The notes under the pieces: generated by a model
What the model was told of the DNA's origin: nothing
Seen by the model: only the letters and a program-made list of their open reading frames with translations
Database searches by the model: none
Shown here: piece after piece, positions 1 to 9,864 of the stretch
How the letters are laid out: each line of letters starts with the position of its first letter
Numbering within the stretch: the first letter of the stretch is position 1
Position numbers and translations under genes: made by a program
NCBI GenBank assembly: GCA_019112895.1
Contig: DXIM01000062.1
Coordinates: 54,344 to 118,343 of the forward strand
DNA: 64,000 bases
From: Candidatus Stackebrandtia faecavium
GTDB taxonomy: Bacteria; Actinomycetota; Actinomycetes; Mycobacteriales; Micromonosporaceae
Reading direction: 5' to 3'

Positions 1-293
1 GCAGGTTGGGCCTGCCTAGTGACGATCGGACCGTGCATCACCGAGTTGGCGAGGTTAACCAGCCCGAAACCCAGCCGGTATTTGCCGCTTTCCAGGTGCT
101 GTTCCACGAGTCCACGATTTTCTAGGGTGCTGAGCAACCGAAAAGCCGTGGACTTGTGAACACCGATCTCTTTGCCCACTTCAGTGACGCCCGACCACTC
201 GTTCGACGCCAGGAACTCCAGAATCGTGATGGCACGGTCAACGGACTGAACCTGGCCGGAGGGCGGCGACGATGCGTTTTGATCGGAATCCAC
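1..293 (-). CDS. IclR-family transcriptional regulator (N-terminal HTH part; truncated by window edge)
   Basis: Reverse translation gives VDSDQNASSPPSGQVQSVDRAITILEFLASNEWSGVTEVGKEIGVHKSTAFRLLSTLENRGLVEQHLESGKYRLGFGLVNLANSV, a typical IclR winged helix; GTG start inferred at 293. Confidence 0.85.
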   Translation of the reverse strand, partial: MDSDQNASSPPSGQVQSVDRAITILEFLASNEWSGVTEVGKEIGVHKSTAFRLLSTLENRGLVEQHLESGKYRLGFGLVNLANSVMHGPIVTRQAQP

Positions 294-348
294 GCCCAGT
301 AATGCTACAGGCTGGTGCCGTGGCCGCCAGGTACAGCGGCGGCCACGA

Positions 349-1293
349 CTATCCACGTCTTCTGTGTACCTCCGCAATGACGGCGTTCAAGACTTCGTGC
401 ACGTCACCGATCACCGCGTATGCGGCACGCGTCACCATCGGGGCTTCGGAATCGGTGTTGATGGCAAGAATCGTCTTAGCGCCCATGCATCCGACCCAGT
501 GTTGGGTCGCCCCGCTTATCCCGCAAGCCATGTACAGGTCTGGATTCACTTTCGTTCCGGTCTGGCCGACCTGGTCGGAATGAGGGCGCCAGCCGTTGTT
601 GGTCGCCACACGCGAACAGCCGACGGCCCCGTGAAGGAGCTCAGCCAATTCTTCGAGCGGGGCGAAACCCTCGGCGCTGCCGACTCCCCGACCGCCGGAG
701 ACCACCACGCGGGCATTCCCCAGCACGACACCGTCGGCCCGCGTCGTGCGTTCGACGAGGCGGCTACGGGCGACGCCATCAAGGTCCGGCACGAACGTGT
801 TGACTTCGACGTCGCCGACCGTGTCTTGGGCCTGGAGCGGCTCCAGCGTCCCGGGCACAAGTGTCGCCAGCTTGACGTCAGCGTCGAGCCGTGCATCTTC
901 CAACAGCATGCCGCCGGCGCGCACACGCGTGACGTTCCAGGTTTCCCCACTTATGACGGCGATGCAGTTCGCGGCCAGCGGGAGTTGCGAACGGGCCGCC
1001 GCCTGGGCCATGACCTCGTTGCCTCGTTCGTGGCCCGGGGCCATCACAGCGGCAGGACGGAGCCGGTCGATGAGCTGAGACACTGCGCTTCCATGAGCTT
1101 CGGGCGAATAGCCATCTATGTCTACTTTAAGCACCTTGCGGACGCCGTAGCCCGCCAGATCCGTCGGAATCGCTTCATCGGCGCCGACCATCACCGCGTG
1201 CAAGTCGCTGTCAAGGTCGCGCGCAAACGTCAACAGTTCCGCGCTCGTTTGGGTCAGGGCTTCACCGTCGCCCTCGATCAATGCCAATAGCAC
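349..1293 (-). CDS. etfA: Electron transfer flavoprotein alpha subunit
   Basis: 314 aa; C-terminal FAD-binding motif VVVSGGRGVGSAEGF...GQTGTKVNPDLYMACGISGATQHWVG...AINTDSEAPM. Confidence 0.95.
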   Translation of the reverse strand: MLLALIEGDGEALTQTSAELLTFARDLDSDLHAVMVGADEAIPTDLAGYGVRKVLKVDIDGYSPEAHGSAVSQLIDRLRPAAVMAPGHERGNEVMAQAAARSQLPLAANCIAVISGETWNVTRVRAGGMLLEDARLDADVKLATLVPGTLEPLQAQDTVGDVEVNTFVPDLDGVARSRLVERTTRADGVVLGNARVVVSGGRGVGSAEGFAPLEELAELLHGAVGCSRVATNNGWRPHSDQVGQTGTKVNPDLYMACGISGATQHWVGCMGAKTILAINTDSEAPMVTRAAYAVIGDVHEVLNAVIAEVHRRRG

Positions 1294-1294
1294 C

Positions 1295-2068
1295 TCACAT
1301 CACCTCCAGCTCCTCGAATACGTCGACCACGGCCGCGGCCGCCTGCTCCCCTTCGCCCAGGAACACGGTCTCGTTCGCCTGCGGGGGTGGCTGATGCAGC
1401 CGGACCTTCGTGAGTCCGCCTGATCGATGCGTCGGCGTAAAAGTGCGAAGCTGCGCCTTTTTCGCGTGTAGTCGACCTCGGATAGTCGGATACCTCGGCA
1501 GGTTCAAGCCTTCCTTCACTGCTGCCGCCGCCGGCAACGCGGCTTCATACACCTCGATTCCGGCCGCTACATCGCGGCGGAAACGCGCGCTGCGCTGCTC
1601 ATCGTCGAATTCGATGCCTTTGATGCCGCCGACGAGTGGGAGGCCGAGAGCGCACGCCACCCGCACCCCGACCTGATAGTTCCCTGCGTCCGGGGTCTCG
1701 TTGCCGAACAGCACGAGGTCGAACGTCAACGACAGCGCGCCGATAGCTTCGACGATGGCCGCGGCGGTGGCCTGCGGATCCCATTCCTCCTCGCCGCTGT
1801 CGACCAGAACACCGTCGTGCATTCCCATCGACATGGCGTAACGCAGCTGTTCCTCCGCTTGTTGTGGGCCCACAGTCAATACAGTCGCCGTGCCACCGGT
1901 CCGGGTGGCGATCTGCACGGCTTCTTCTATCGCGCATTCCTCGTGGGGTCCGACGGTGAAACCTAGATGCTTTGTGTCCACATTGAGGTTGTCCGGGGTC
2001 AGCGGGATCGACGATCCGGTCCCCGGTACTCGCTTCACACACACCAATATGTCCATCGGAAACGGCAC
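1295..2068 (-). CDS. etfB: Electron transfer flavoprotein beta subunit
   Basis: MDILVCVKRVPGT...NPHEE/GPHEECAIEEAV...GNETPDAGNYQVG; directly upstream of etfA; start may be the internal Met at about 2056. Confidence 0.95.
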   Translation of the reverse strand: MPFPMDILVCVKRVPGTGSSIPLTPDNLNVDTKHLGFTVGPHEECAIEEAVQIATRTGGTATVLTVGPQQAEEQLRYAMSMGMHDGVLVDSGEEEWDPQATAAAIVEAIGALSLTFDLVLFGNETPDAGNYQVGVRVACALGLPLVGGIKGIEFDDEQRSARFRRDVAAGIEVYEAALPAAAAVKEGLNLPRYPTIRGRLHAKKAQLRTFTPTHRSGGLTKVRLHQPPPQANETVFLGEGEQAAAAVVDVFEELEVM

Positions 2069-4597
2069 CTACCCTTTCATTCTCGAGTCGGAAGGATCGA
2101 ACAGCGGGGTCCGGCCAACCCGTGCCACCTCGACCGGGTGGCGGTGACCCATGTAGTCGACCCACAGGGTCTCGCCTTCTTCGGCGTATTCCGGGGGTAG
2201 ATAGGCCATCAACAGGTATGCCCCCACCGACGGACCCATGCCGGCGCTGGTCACATAGGAACTTCTGCCCTTCGAATCCACAATGCGCTTGCCATCCCGG
2301 TTCAGGATCGGCTCCGTGCCTTGCGGGTAGCGGGCGACGCCGTCGAAACCGGCATGGTCGGCAACGGTCAAAGTGCACAACTGCGCGGCCGGTGTCGTCT
2401 CGCGCGCCTGCAAGTATGCCTCCTTCCCGATGAAGTCGGGGGCCTTCACTTTCGGCAGCGCCAGCCCGGCTTCGACTGGATCGTGTTCGGCGTCGAGTTC
2501 GGCCCCCATGAGCCGGTACCCCTTCTCCATACGCCCGGATGTCCCGTACACCCCGATACCGGCCGGGACCACCCCCAGCGGTGCACCGGCCGCCGCCAAC
2601 GCATCCCACAACCGCAGTCCCTGTTCACTGCGCGCATGCAGTTCCCAGCCGAGTTCGCCCACATACGACACCCGCAGAGCCAGAACCTCGACACCGTCCA
2701 CCACGATGTATCTGGCCGTCCCGAACGGGAATCCCTCGTTGGAGACGTCGTCATTCGTCGCCGCGGAGAGAAGGTCCCTGGCACGCGGCCCCCAAACGCC
2801 GATGGTGCAGGTAGCCGAGGTCTGGTCGTGGAAGGCGACCGACCCGTTGTCGGGAAGATGGTCGGTGAACCATTTTCGATCGCGGGCGCCGTCCGCTCCA
2901 CCAGTGATGACGCGGAAATGCTCGTCGCCTTCACGCACGATGGTCAGGTCGCTTCGGAAACCACCGTTGGGCGCCAGCAGTGGCGTGTACACCATTTTGC
3001 CCACGGGTTTATCGACTTGAGCCATCGCCAGGTTCTGGAGGTAATCGAGGGCTCCGGGACCGCGGATGTCGAACTGCGCGAATGCGGACAAGTCGATCAT
3101 GGCCACCCGCTCGCGCATCGCGAGGTGTTCAGCTGTGCTGATCGGCGACCACCAACGGCTGTCCCACTCGTGAGGACGGTCGGCGATCCGATCGGAGAAT
3201 TCGTCGATCAGGCCGAGGTTCGATTCGTACCATTGTGGTCTCTCCCAGCCCCCAGCCTCGAAGAATTTTGCGCCGAGTTCGCATTCACGCTGGTAGAACG
3301 GCGACACCCTCGCAGGACGGTTGGATTCCCACTGTTCCCGCGGATGCACGATCCCGTACGTTTTGATGAACCCTTCATCGGCCCGCGCCTTGACGTGAGT
3401 GTCGAGCCGCTGATGACTGTAGAAACGGGAGATGTCCGCGCCGTGCAGGTCGATGTGTGACCAGCCGTATGTCATCCATTGCGCCAGTGCACGCCCCACG
3501 CCCGGTCCTTCCTTGATCCAGACTGCCGCCGCCGACCACAGGCCACGTACCTCGACGGTTTCGCCAAGTACCGGTGCCCCATCCGGAGTCAGAGACAACA
3601 AACCGTTAATGGCGTGACGGATACCGGCACCGGGGCTGTTGAGGATCTCCGGGAAGAGTTCCAGGGCGTCCTCCATCTGCGGGTCGAAATCGTCCTGCGT
3701 AAACGGCAGCTGTGTCGGCGACAGCGCTGCGGCGGCCAGGGACGGGATCTCGTCGGCGCTGTGCAGGATCGCCCGGTGCGCGTAGGAGCCGATCTCGAGG
3801 TCGGCGCCGCTTTGGCGCTCATACATGAGCGGGTCCATATCCCGCACAATCGGGTAGCCGATCTCGGATCCGGTCTCGGCCAGTTCCGGGATGGGACCGA
3901 CATCGATCATCTGGTGCACCGCCGGCGTCAACGGGATCCGGGCACCCGCCATTCGTGCGATCCGTGGGCTCCACACACCGCACGCCACGACGACGGTGTT
4001 CGTGGCGATGTCGCCGCGGTCGGTACGGACTGCGGTTACTTTCCCGCCGGTCGTTTCGATGTCGAGGACCTCGGTGTTGGCCGATACGGTCAACGCTCCG
4101 AGCGCAATTGCGTGCTCTCGCATCAGCGCGCCCGTGCGCAGGGGGTCGACGACCGCGACCGACGGGGTCCAAAATCCCGCGAGGATCTTGCTCGCGTCGA
4201 TGAAGGGCACGAGTTCGGCAACACGCTCCGGGGTGATCATCTCGGACTCGATTCCCCATGCTTGCGCCGACGACATTCTGCGGTACAGCTCGGCGATCCG
4301 TTGCGGTTCGCGAGCCACTTCGATTCCGCCGCAAGTCGTCAGCGTGTCGAATTGCCGATACTGGTCCATGGAGTCGAGCGTCAGCGCAGTGATCTCTTTG
4401 GAATGGTCCACCGGGAAGATGAAGTTGGAAGCATGACCGGTGGAACCTCCCGGGTCCGGCAGCGGCCCTTTATCAACTTGAACGATGTTGCGCCAACCAA
4501 GCTCCGCCAAGTGATACACCATCGAGTTCCCCACGATTCCGGCGCCGATGACGACGGCATCTGCGTGCTCGAGTTCGCTGCTCATCGTGTCCTCCAA
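2069..4597 (-). CDS. Dimethylglycine oxidase/dehydrogenase-like FAD oxidoreductase fused to a GcvT (aminomethyltransferase) domain
   Basis: 842 aa; N-terminal DAVVIGAGIVGNSMVYHLAELGW Rossmann FAD motif, GSTGHAS (candidate covalent-flavin His), then GcvT fold; ending PLFDPSDSRMKG resembles the C-terminus of Arthrobacter dimethylglycine oxidase. Confidence 0.88.
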   Translation of the reverse strand: MEDTMSSELEHADAVVIGAGIVGNSMVYHLAELGWRNIVQVDKGPLPDPGGSTGHASNFIFPVDHSKEITALTLDSMDQYRQFDTLTTCGGIEVAREPQRIAELYRRMSSAQAWGIESEMITPERVAELVPFIDASKILAGFWTPSVAVVDPLRTGALMREHAIALGALTVSANTEVLDIETTGGKVTAVRTDRGDIATNTVVVACGVWSPRIARMAGARIPLTPAVHQMIDVGPIPELAETGSEIGYPIVRDMDPLMYERQSGADLEIGSYAHRAILHSADEIPSLAAAALSPTQLPFTQDDFDPQMEDALELFPEILNSPGAGIRHAINGLLSLTPDGAPVLGETVEVRGLWSAAAVWIKEGPGVGRALAQWMTYGWSHIDLHGADISRFYSHQRLDTHVKARADEGFIKTYGIVHPREQWESNRPARVSPFYQRECELGAKFFEAGGWERPQWYESNLGLIDEFSDRIADRPHEWDSRWWSPISTAEHLAMRERVAMIDLSAFAQFDIRGPGALDYLQNLAMAQVDKPVGKMVYTPLLAPNGGFRSDLTIVREGDEHFRVITGGADGARDRKWFTDHLPDNGSVAFHDQTSATCTIGVWGPRARDLLSAATNDDVSNEGFPFGTARYIVVDGVEVLALRVSYVGELGWELHARSEQGLRLWDALAAAGAPLGVVPAGIGVYGTSGRMEKGYRLMGAELDAEHDPVEAGLALPKVKAPDFIGKEAYLQARETTPAAQLCTLTVADHAGFDGVARYPQGTEPILNRDGKRIVDSKGRSSYVTSAGMGPSVGAYLLMAYLPPEYAEEGETLWVDYMGHRHPVEVARVGRTPLFDPSDSRMKG

Positions 4598-4611
4598 GGA
4601 TGTGTGCGTGC

Positions 4612-5322
4612 TTACATGACGGCGCGGAGCCGCTTTTCGAAGTCGGCGACGTGTGCGCGCATGAGACGCCGCGCGAGTCGCGCCTGACCGTCGTGGATGG
4701 CGATCAGGAGTTCCACGTGTTCGCTAACGGCGTCTTCGATATGGCGCATGCGGTCCAAAACCAGGAACCACATGCGCAGGGAATGGATGTAGTACTCACG
4801 AAGAGTCGACAGTAGATACGCGTTTCGCGCTGCTCGGTGTATCAGTGCATGAGTCTGGTGATCGAGCTGCATCAGTTCGCGTGCCGCGGCACATTCCCTG
4901 CGAGCGTTCAACGCGCTGATCAGGTTCTCGATCTCGCCGGCGTCTTTGTCCTCGACGCGGCCGGACGCCAAAAAAGCAGCGTGTCCTTCCAGCTCGACGC
5001 GCACCTCGTTGACGGCTCTGAGGTCTGCGAGGTCGATAGAGCTGGCGAACATTCCCCTGTACGGGGCGACGACGATCAGTTTTTCACGCGCGAGCCTGTG
5101 CAGGGCCTCCCTGATGGGCGTGCGGCCGAGCTCGAGCTCGTTTTGGAGCGCGCGCTCATCGATGGTCGCGCCGGGCGCGATGTCCAGCGTGACGATTCGT
5201 TCCCGAAGCAGGTAGTAGGCCCTGTCGCTGAGGCTGTTGACGTAATCGCTGCCGGGCTCGAACGTCACCAGGTCAGGAAGGTCGCGACGACCCACCTTCG
5301 AGTGTGATGTAACAGCACCCAT
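4612..5322 (-). CDS. GntR-family (FCD domain) transcriptional regulator
   Basis: 236 aa; YYLLRERIVTLDIAPGATIDERALQNELELGRTPIREALHRLAREKLI wHTH plus all-helical FCD C-terminus. Confidence 0.92.
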   Translation of the reverse strand: MGAVTSHSKVGRRDLPDLVTFEPGSDYVNSLSDRAYYLLRERIVTLDIAPGATIDERALQNELELGRTPIREALHRLAREKLIVVAPYRGMFASSIDLADLRAVNEVRVELEGHAAFLASGRVEDKDAGEIENLISALNARRECAAARELMQLDHQTHALIHRAARNAYLLSTLREYYIHSLRMWFLVLDRMRHIEDAVSEHVELLIAIHDGQARLARRLMRAHVADFEKRLRAVM

Positions 5323-5351
5323 ACTGATACATCCTAAATATATTGCTCGCT

Positions 5352-5378
5352 ATGCGCAACGGTTTCCTAATGCGCAAC
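5352..5378. promoter_or_regulatory. Candidate operator: direct repeat atgcgcaac (5352-5360 and 5370-5378)
   Basis: Exact 9-nt repeat with 18-nt period just upstream of the GntR start. Confidence 0.4.
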
Positions 5379-5381
5379 CAA

Positions 5382-5906
5382 TCATTCCTTGACAAGGTCC
5401 GCCGCATGTCGCGCCACGCGCGCGCTCGTGTCGACAGCCGAGCCTCGACCGAGGTTGGCGCGCACAAGATCGGCGGCGACCCGGGCACACGACGCCGCAA
5501 GGGTCGCCGCCCCATGCGCGTCGTGGTAGAGGTTGGGATTACCGGCGGCGCCGAGCTTGACGCCGAGAACGCCGACATCGGCAGACACCACGGCGACGCG
5601 CCACGGCACCGCACTCGCTATCGACATGGCATTCGGGTCGCCGGCGTGCGACAACGTCATCGCCCTACGAAACGACGGCCCATCCTCCTGCGCCAACGCC
5701 AGGAGGCTGTCGCGGAGATGTTCGGCGTCGGCCACATGATCAGCAGCATCCGCCATATGGTCTCGGCTTCGCCGCGCCACCTTCGCCAAGACGCTGGCAG
5801 CCATGGCCGCCGACAACGCCGTGGCTGCCCCGACAGCCGGCACGGGACGTGAGGACGACAACGCGTCGAACCAGCCGTCAAGATCGCCGTAGCCTTGCGT
5901 GGGCAT
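5382..5906 (-). CDS. Cyclodeaminase/methenyl-THF cyclohydrolase family protein (FTCD_C / FchA-like)
   Basis: MPTQGYGDLDGWFDALSSSRPVPAVGAATALSAAMAASVLAKVARRSR; FTCD_C-type helical domain; start overlaps the folC stop (TGATG). Confidence 0.8.
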   Translation of the reverse strand: MPTQGYGDLDGWFDALSSSRPVPAVGAATALSAAMAASVLAKVARRSRDHMADAADHVADAEHLRDSLLALAQEDGPSFRRAMTLSHAGDPNAMSIASAVPWRVAVVSADVGVLGVKLGAAGNPNLYHDAHGAATLAASCARVAADLVRANLGRGSAVDTSARVARHAADLVKE

Positions 5907-7228
5907 CACCGTTCGCGTCCTCCATCCTCGGCGAGCCATTGCCGGGCGGCAGCCACAAGATAAAGCGAACCGGTCACGACGATGACGTCGTCATCGGACG
6001 CGACGCCGTCGGCGAGTGCGAAGGCCTCCCTAAGGTCAGCGGCACTCATGTGGCTGCCACCCGCCGAAGCGATGATCGTCGTCAGAGTGTCGGCATCCGC
6101 CGCGCGCGCCTGCGGCAGAGACACCGAAATGAACCGGTCCGCCACCATGGACAGAGTGGTCAGCACCGACACCGTGTCCTTATCGGACATCATGCCCACA
6201 ATCGCGACGACTCTATGCTGCCCGTAACGCGTGTGCAGCGTTTTCACCATCGCCTGGCTCGCGGCCGCGTTATGGGCCCCGTCGAGCCAGACATCGACAC
6301 CGAAACGACGGGATACGACCTCACCACGGCCCGGTGCGGACCATTGCGACAACGCAGCGGCAGCAACACCAGGATCTATAGACATTACGGCTTCGGCGGC
6401 CGCGACCGCCAGTGCGGCGTTCACCCGGTGATGTTCACCCAACAGCGACAACCATGCCCGCATTGGTCCGCCTGCGGGTGAGCAGATGTCGACCTCCTGT
6501 CCCCCACCGCTGCTGCGCACCAGGCGTGCCGAGAAATCATGTCCGTAACGGTGCAGTCGCGCATCCATGCGCCGAGCATGTGCCGCTATGACGGTGTCGA
6601 CGACGTCATCTTGAGGGCCGGACAGGACGGTCGCGGACTCGGCGATGATCCCGGCTTTCCGCGCGGCTATGTCCTCAAGCCGGGTCCCGAGCTGATCAGC
6701 ATGGTCATGCCCCACCGAACCGATGATCGCCACTGGAGCCGCGATCACATTGGTGGCATCGGTGTCACCACCTATTCCGACCTCGATCACGGCCGCATCC
6801 ACTCCGACCTGAGCAAAATGCAATAGCGCCAGCGCGGTCATCAGTTCGAAAAATGTCGGCTCTTCACCGCAGCCGGCCGCCGCGGTCTGCGCGGCCTGCT
6901 CGACCACATCGATGAGCTCACTCAAATCCGCATCATCGATCGGTTCAGCATCTACCTGCACCCGCTCGTTCACTCGATGCAGGTGAGGCGAGGTGTACAG
7001 CCCGGTACGCCAGCCGTGCGCACGCAACAGGGCCGCCGTCATCTGCGCAGTCGACGTTTTTCCGTTGGTGCCTGTGATGTGGACGGTCGGATACTGCGGC
7101 CGCGGCAGCTTCAACGCCGACATCAGTGCGTGCTGTCGGTGCAAACCCGCTTTCTTCGCGCCGCGACGGCGGCCGTACCAGCGCGCCAACTTCTCGCGCA
7201 GACTCGCCGACACGGGGTCGAAGGTCAT
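5906..7228 (-). CDS. folC: Bifunctional folylpolyglutamate synthase/dihydrofolate synthase
   Basis: 440 aa; VHITGTNGKTSTAQMTAALLRAHGWRTGLYTSPHLHRVNERV; overlaps the fhs stop by 4 nt. Confidence 0.93.
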   Translation of the reverse strand: MTFDPVSASLREKLARWYGRRRGAKKAGLHRQHALMSALKLPRPQYPTVHITGTNGKTSTAQMTAALLRAHGWRTGLYTSPHLHRVNERVQVDAEPIDDADLSELIDVVEQAAQTAAAGCGEEPTFFELMTALALLHFAQVGVDAAVIEVGIGGDTDATNVIAAPVAIIGSVGHDHADQLGTRLEDIAARKAGIIAESATVLSGPQDDVVDTVIAAHARRMDARLHRYGHDFSARLVRSSGGGQEVDICSPAGGPMRAWLSLLGEHHRVNAALAVAAAEAVMSIDPGVAAAALSQWSAPGRGEVVSRRFGVDVWLDGAHNAAASQAMVKTLHTRYGQHRVVAIVGMMSDKDTVSVLTTLSMVADRFISVSLPQARAADADTLTTIIASAGGSHMSAADLREAFALADGVASDDDVIVVTGSLYLVAAARQWLAEDGGRER

Positions 7229-8922
7229 GAGAGCCCGACGATCTGCCCGTCGTCATCGATGTCGATCCGCTCGGCAGCCGGCGCGGACGACAGCCCCGGC
7301 ATGGTGCGCATGTCGCCGCAGATCGGATACACGAACCCGGCGCCCGCCGAGACACGCACCTCACGCACCGGCAGCCGCCATCCGGTCGGCGCGCCCTTCA
7401 GCTTCGGGTCGGCAGACAACGACAGGTGGGTCTTGGCGATGCAGACCGGGAATGTACCGAACCCGTTGGCCTCGTAACTGTCGAGCTGACGCTTCGCCAG
7501 GGGCGACAGGTCGATCCCGTCCGCCCCGTACATGCGTCGCGCCACGGTCTCGATCTTCTCCTCGAGCGAAGCCTCGTCCGGGTACAGGAAGGTGAAGTCG
7601 TTGGGCTCATCGCAAGCCTGCATCACCACTTCGGCGAGGTCCAAAGCGCCCTTACCGCCTTTGGTGAAGTGGTGGCTGACGGCGGCTCGCACTCCTTCAT
7701 CCGCGGCGATGTCCATGATGGCCTGATGCTCACTGGCGTAGTCGGTCGGGAACGAGTTGATCGCCACGACCGGAGTGATCCCGTGTGCTTTGACGTTGTC
7801 AATCTGCTTGCGAAGGTTCGCGGCGCCGGCGCGGACATCCTCGGGGTTTTCGGCCACCAACTCCGGCGGTAGCGGTTTGCCCGCCACGATCCGGTATTTA
7901 TCGGTGTGCGCCTTCAACGCCCGCACTGTCGCCACAATGACGGCGGCGTCGGGTGTGAGCCCGGAAGCACGGCACTTGATGTTGAAGAAGCGCTCGCAAC
8001 CCATGTCGGCACCGAAACCCGCCTCGGTGATGAGGTAGTCCCCGGAATGTATTCCGATGCGATCGGCCATCACGGACGAGTTGCCGTGCGCAATATTCCC
8101 GAACGGACCGCAGTGGATCAGCACCGGGGATCCCTCGATGGTCTGCATGAGGTTCGGTTTCAGAGCCTCTTTCAAGATGACGCACATCGCGCCGGCCGCC
8201 TTCAGCTGCTCGGCCGTGACCGGCTGCCCGGAGCGGTTGTACCCGACCACGATGCGGCCCAGACGGTTGCGCAAATCGCGCAACGAGGTGGCCAGTGCCA
8301 GGATCGCCATGACTTCGCTGGCCGCCGTGATGTCGAATCCGGTCTGTCGCGGCGTGCCATCGGCTTTGCCACCGAGGCCGGTGATGATCTGGCGTAGATC
8401 GCGATCGTTCACGTCGAGCACCCGACGCCAGCTGATCTCGTTAGGGTCCAGGTCGAGGTGGTTGCCCCGATGCAGGTGGTTATCCACCATCGCCGACAAC
8501 AGGTTATGAGCCGCGGTCACCGCATGCATATCGCCAGTGAGGTGAAGGTTTAGCGCTTCCATCGGCGCGACTTGGGCGTAACCGCCGCCGGCCGCACCTC
8601 CTTTGATGCCGAATGTGGGCCCCATCGATGGTTGCCGAACCGCGACGATGCTCTGATAGCCCAAATGATTGATGCCCTGGCCCAGACCAACGGTCGTCGT
8701 CGTTTTTCCTTCACCGGGGGGCGTGGGTGTGATGGCGGTGACGACCACGTATTTGGCCTTGGGCCGCTCGCTCAAACGCTCCGCCGCATCGAGCGCAATC
8801 TTCGCCGTCGAATGTCCGTACGGTTCCCAAAGGTCATCGTCGATGCCCATCGTGTGGGCGATATCTTGCATCGGCCGCAGCGAAGCGTTACGGGAAATTT
8901 CCAGGTCGGAGGGCATTGACAT
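7225..8922 (-). CDS. fhs: Formate--tetrahydrofolate ligase
   Basis: 565 aa; TPTPPGEGKTTTTVGLGQGINHLG P-loop; FGIKGGAAGGGYAQV; strong family match over full length. Confidence 0.97.
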   Translation of the reverse strand: MSMPSDLEISRNASLRPMQDIAHTMGIDDDLWEPYGHSTAKIALDAAERLSERPKAKYVVVTAITPTPPGEGKTTTTVGLGQGINHLGYQSIVAVRQPSMGPTFGIKGGAAGGGYAQVAPMEALNLHLTGDMHAVTAAHNLLSAMVDNHLHRGNHLDLDPNEISWRRVLDVNDRDLRQIITGLGGKADGTPRQTGFDITAASEVMAILALATSLRDLRNRLGRIVVGYNRSGQPVTAEQLKAAGAMCVILKEALKPNLMQTIEGSPVLIHCGPFGNIAHGNSSVMADRIGIHSGDYLITEAGFGADMGCERFFNIKCRASGLTPDAAVIVATVRALKAHTDKYRIVAGKPLPPELVAENPEDVRAGAANLRKQIDNVKAHGITPVVAINSFPTDYASEHQAIMDIAADEGVRAAVSHHFTKGGKGALDLAEVVMQACDEPNDFTFLYPDEASLEEKIETVARRMYGADGIDLSPLAKRQLDSYEANGFGTFPVCIAKTHLSLSADPKLKGAPTGWRLPVREVRVSAGAGFVYPICGDMRTMPGLSSAPAAERIDIDDDGQIVGLS

Positions 8923-8945
8923 CGCAGATCCCTAATCTCGAACGG

Positions 8946-9797
8946 TTACGCGATTCCGCGGCTTCGCAGCTGTTGTACCCACCGCACGGTCGCATTGACA
9001 TGATTAAAGGTGTAAATATGCACGCCCGAGAGCTCACATTCACCGGATCGCGTGCGCGCAGACAGCTTGCGCACCAAAGAGTTGGGGCGGTAACCGCCCA
9101 ACCGCAATAGTTTCCGAACCGCAGCGAAGTTACCACGCAGAAACTTGATCGAATCCCCAATGCCGATCCGCATGCTGACGCGCAGTAGACGTGCGGGGTC
9201 GGCGATGCCGGGGATGCCGGCGACCACAGGTAGGGAGATGCCTTTGCCGCGCATACGATATACGAACTGCGCAATCGCATCGGCGTCGAAACACATCTGC
9301 GTCACCGTGTACGTCGCGTAGTCCTGCTTGGCATACAGGTCAGCCCACAGTGTCTCGTCGTCGATCAGGTGATGCCCTTCCGGATACGACGGGACACCGA
9401 TGTGTTCGAGCCGATGTCCGATCGCGTCCATCGCGCGCAGCAGCTCGAGGCCGTTTTTGAAACCGCCACCGATACCGTCACCACCGACGACGAATGCATC
9501 GCGTATCTCGGAATTATCGAGGCGCTGCAGTACCTCGACCAGCTCCGCTTCGTCCCGCACTTGTCGTGCCGCGAGATGTGGCACGGGCCGAAAACCCAAA
9601 ACGGCGAGACGTTCGGCCAGCTCCACAGTCGCCATCGTGCCCCGGGACGGCGAGGACGTCACCGTCACGGTCGCGCCAGCAGGCAGATACGGAAGTTGAC
9701 TGTCCAACCCACCCAACGGCAACAGCTCATAGCGCGGATTGTCCAACAACGACGATGCCGACGCCCGCCGAGATCGCGCTTTCGAGATGACACTCAT
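8946..9797 (-). CDS. Methylenetetrahydrofolate reductase family protein
   Basis: 283 aa; TIM-barrel MTHFR-like pattern (VTSSPSRG...PHLAARQV...FVVGGDG...QMCFDADAIAQFVYRMR...GVHIYTFN); diverged. Confidence 0.82.
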   Translation of the reverse strand: MSVISKARSRRASASSLLDNPRYELLPLGGLDSQLPYLPAGATVTVTSSPSRGTMATVELAERLAVLGFRPVPHLAARQVRDEAELVEVLQRLDNSEIRDAFVVGGDGIGGGFKNGLELLRAMDAIGHRLEHIGVPSYPEGHHLIDDETLWADLYAKQDYATYTVTQMCFDADAIAQFVYRMRGKGISLPVVAGIPGIADPARLLRVSMRIGIGDSIKFLRGNFAAVRKLLRLGGYRPNSLVRKLSARTRSGECELSGVHIYTFNHVNATVRWVQQLRSRGIA

Positions 9798-9864
9798 AAC
9801 AAGCTTTCCGACAATGTGGGTGGTTGTTGCGCCGGCGGCGGCATGGCCACCGCCGGCATTCTGT

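Noticed and set aside
3479-4687. 402-aa plus-strand ORF
   Set aside because: Antisense to the DMGO-like gene; no motifs.
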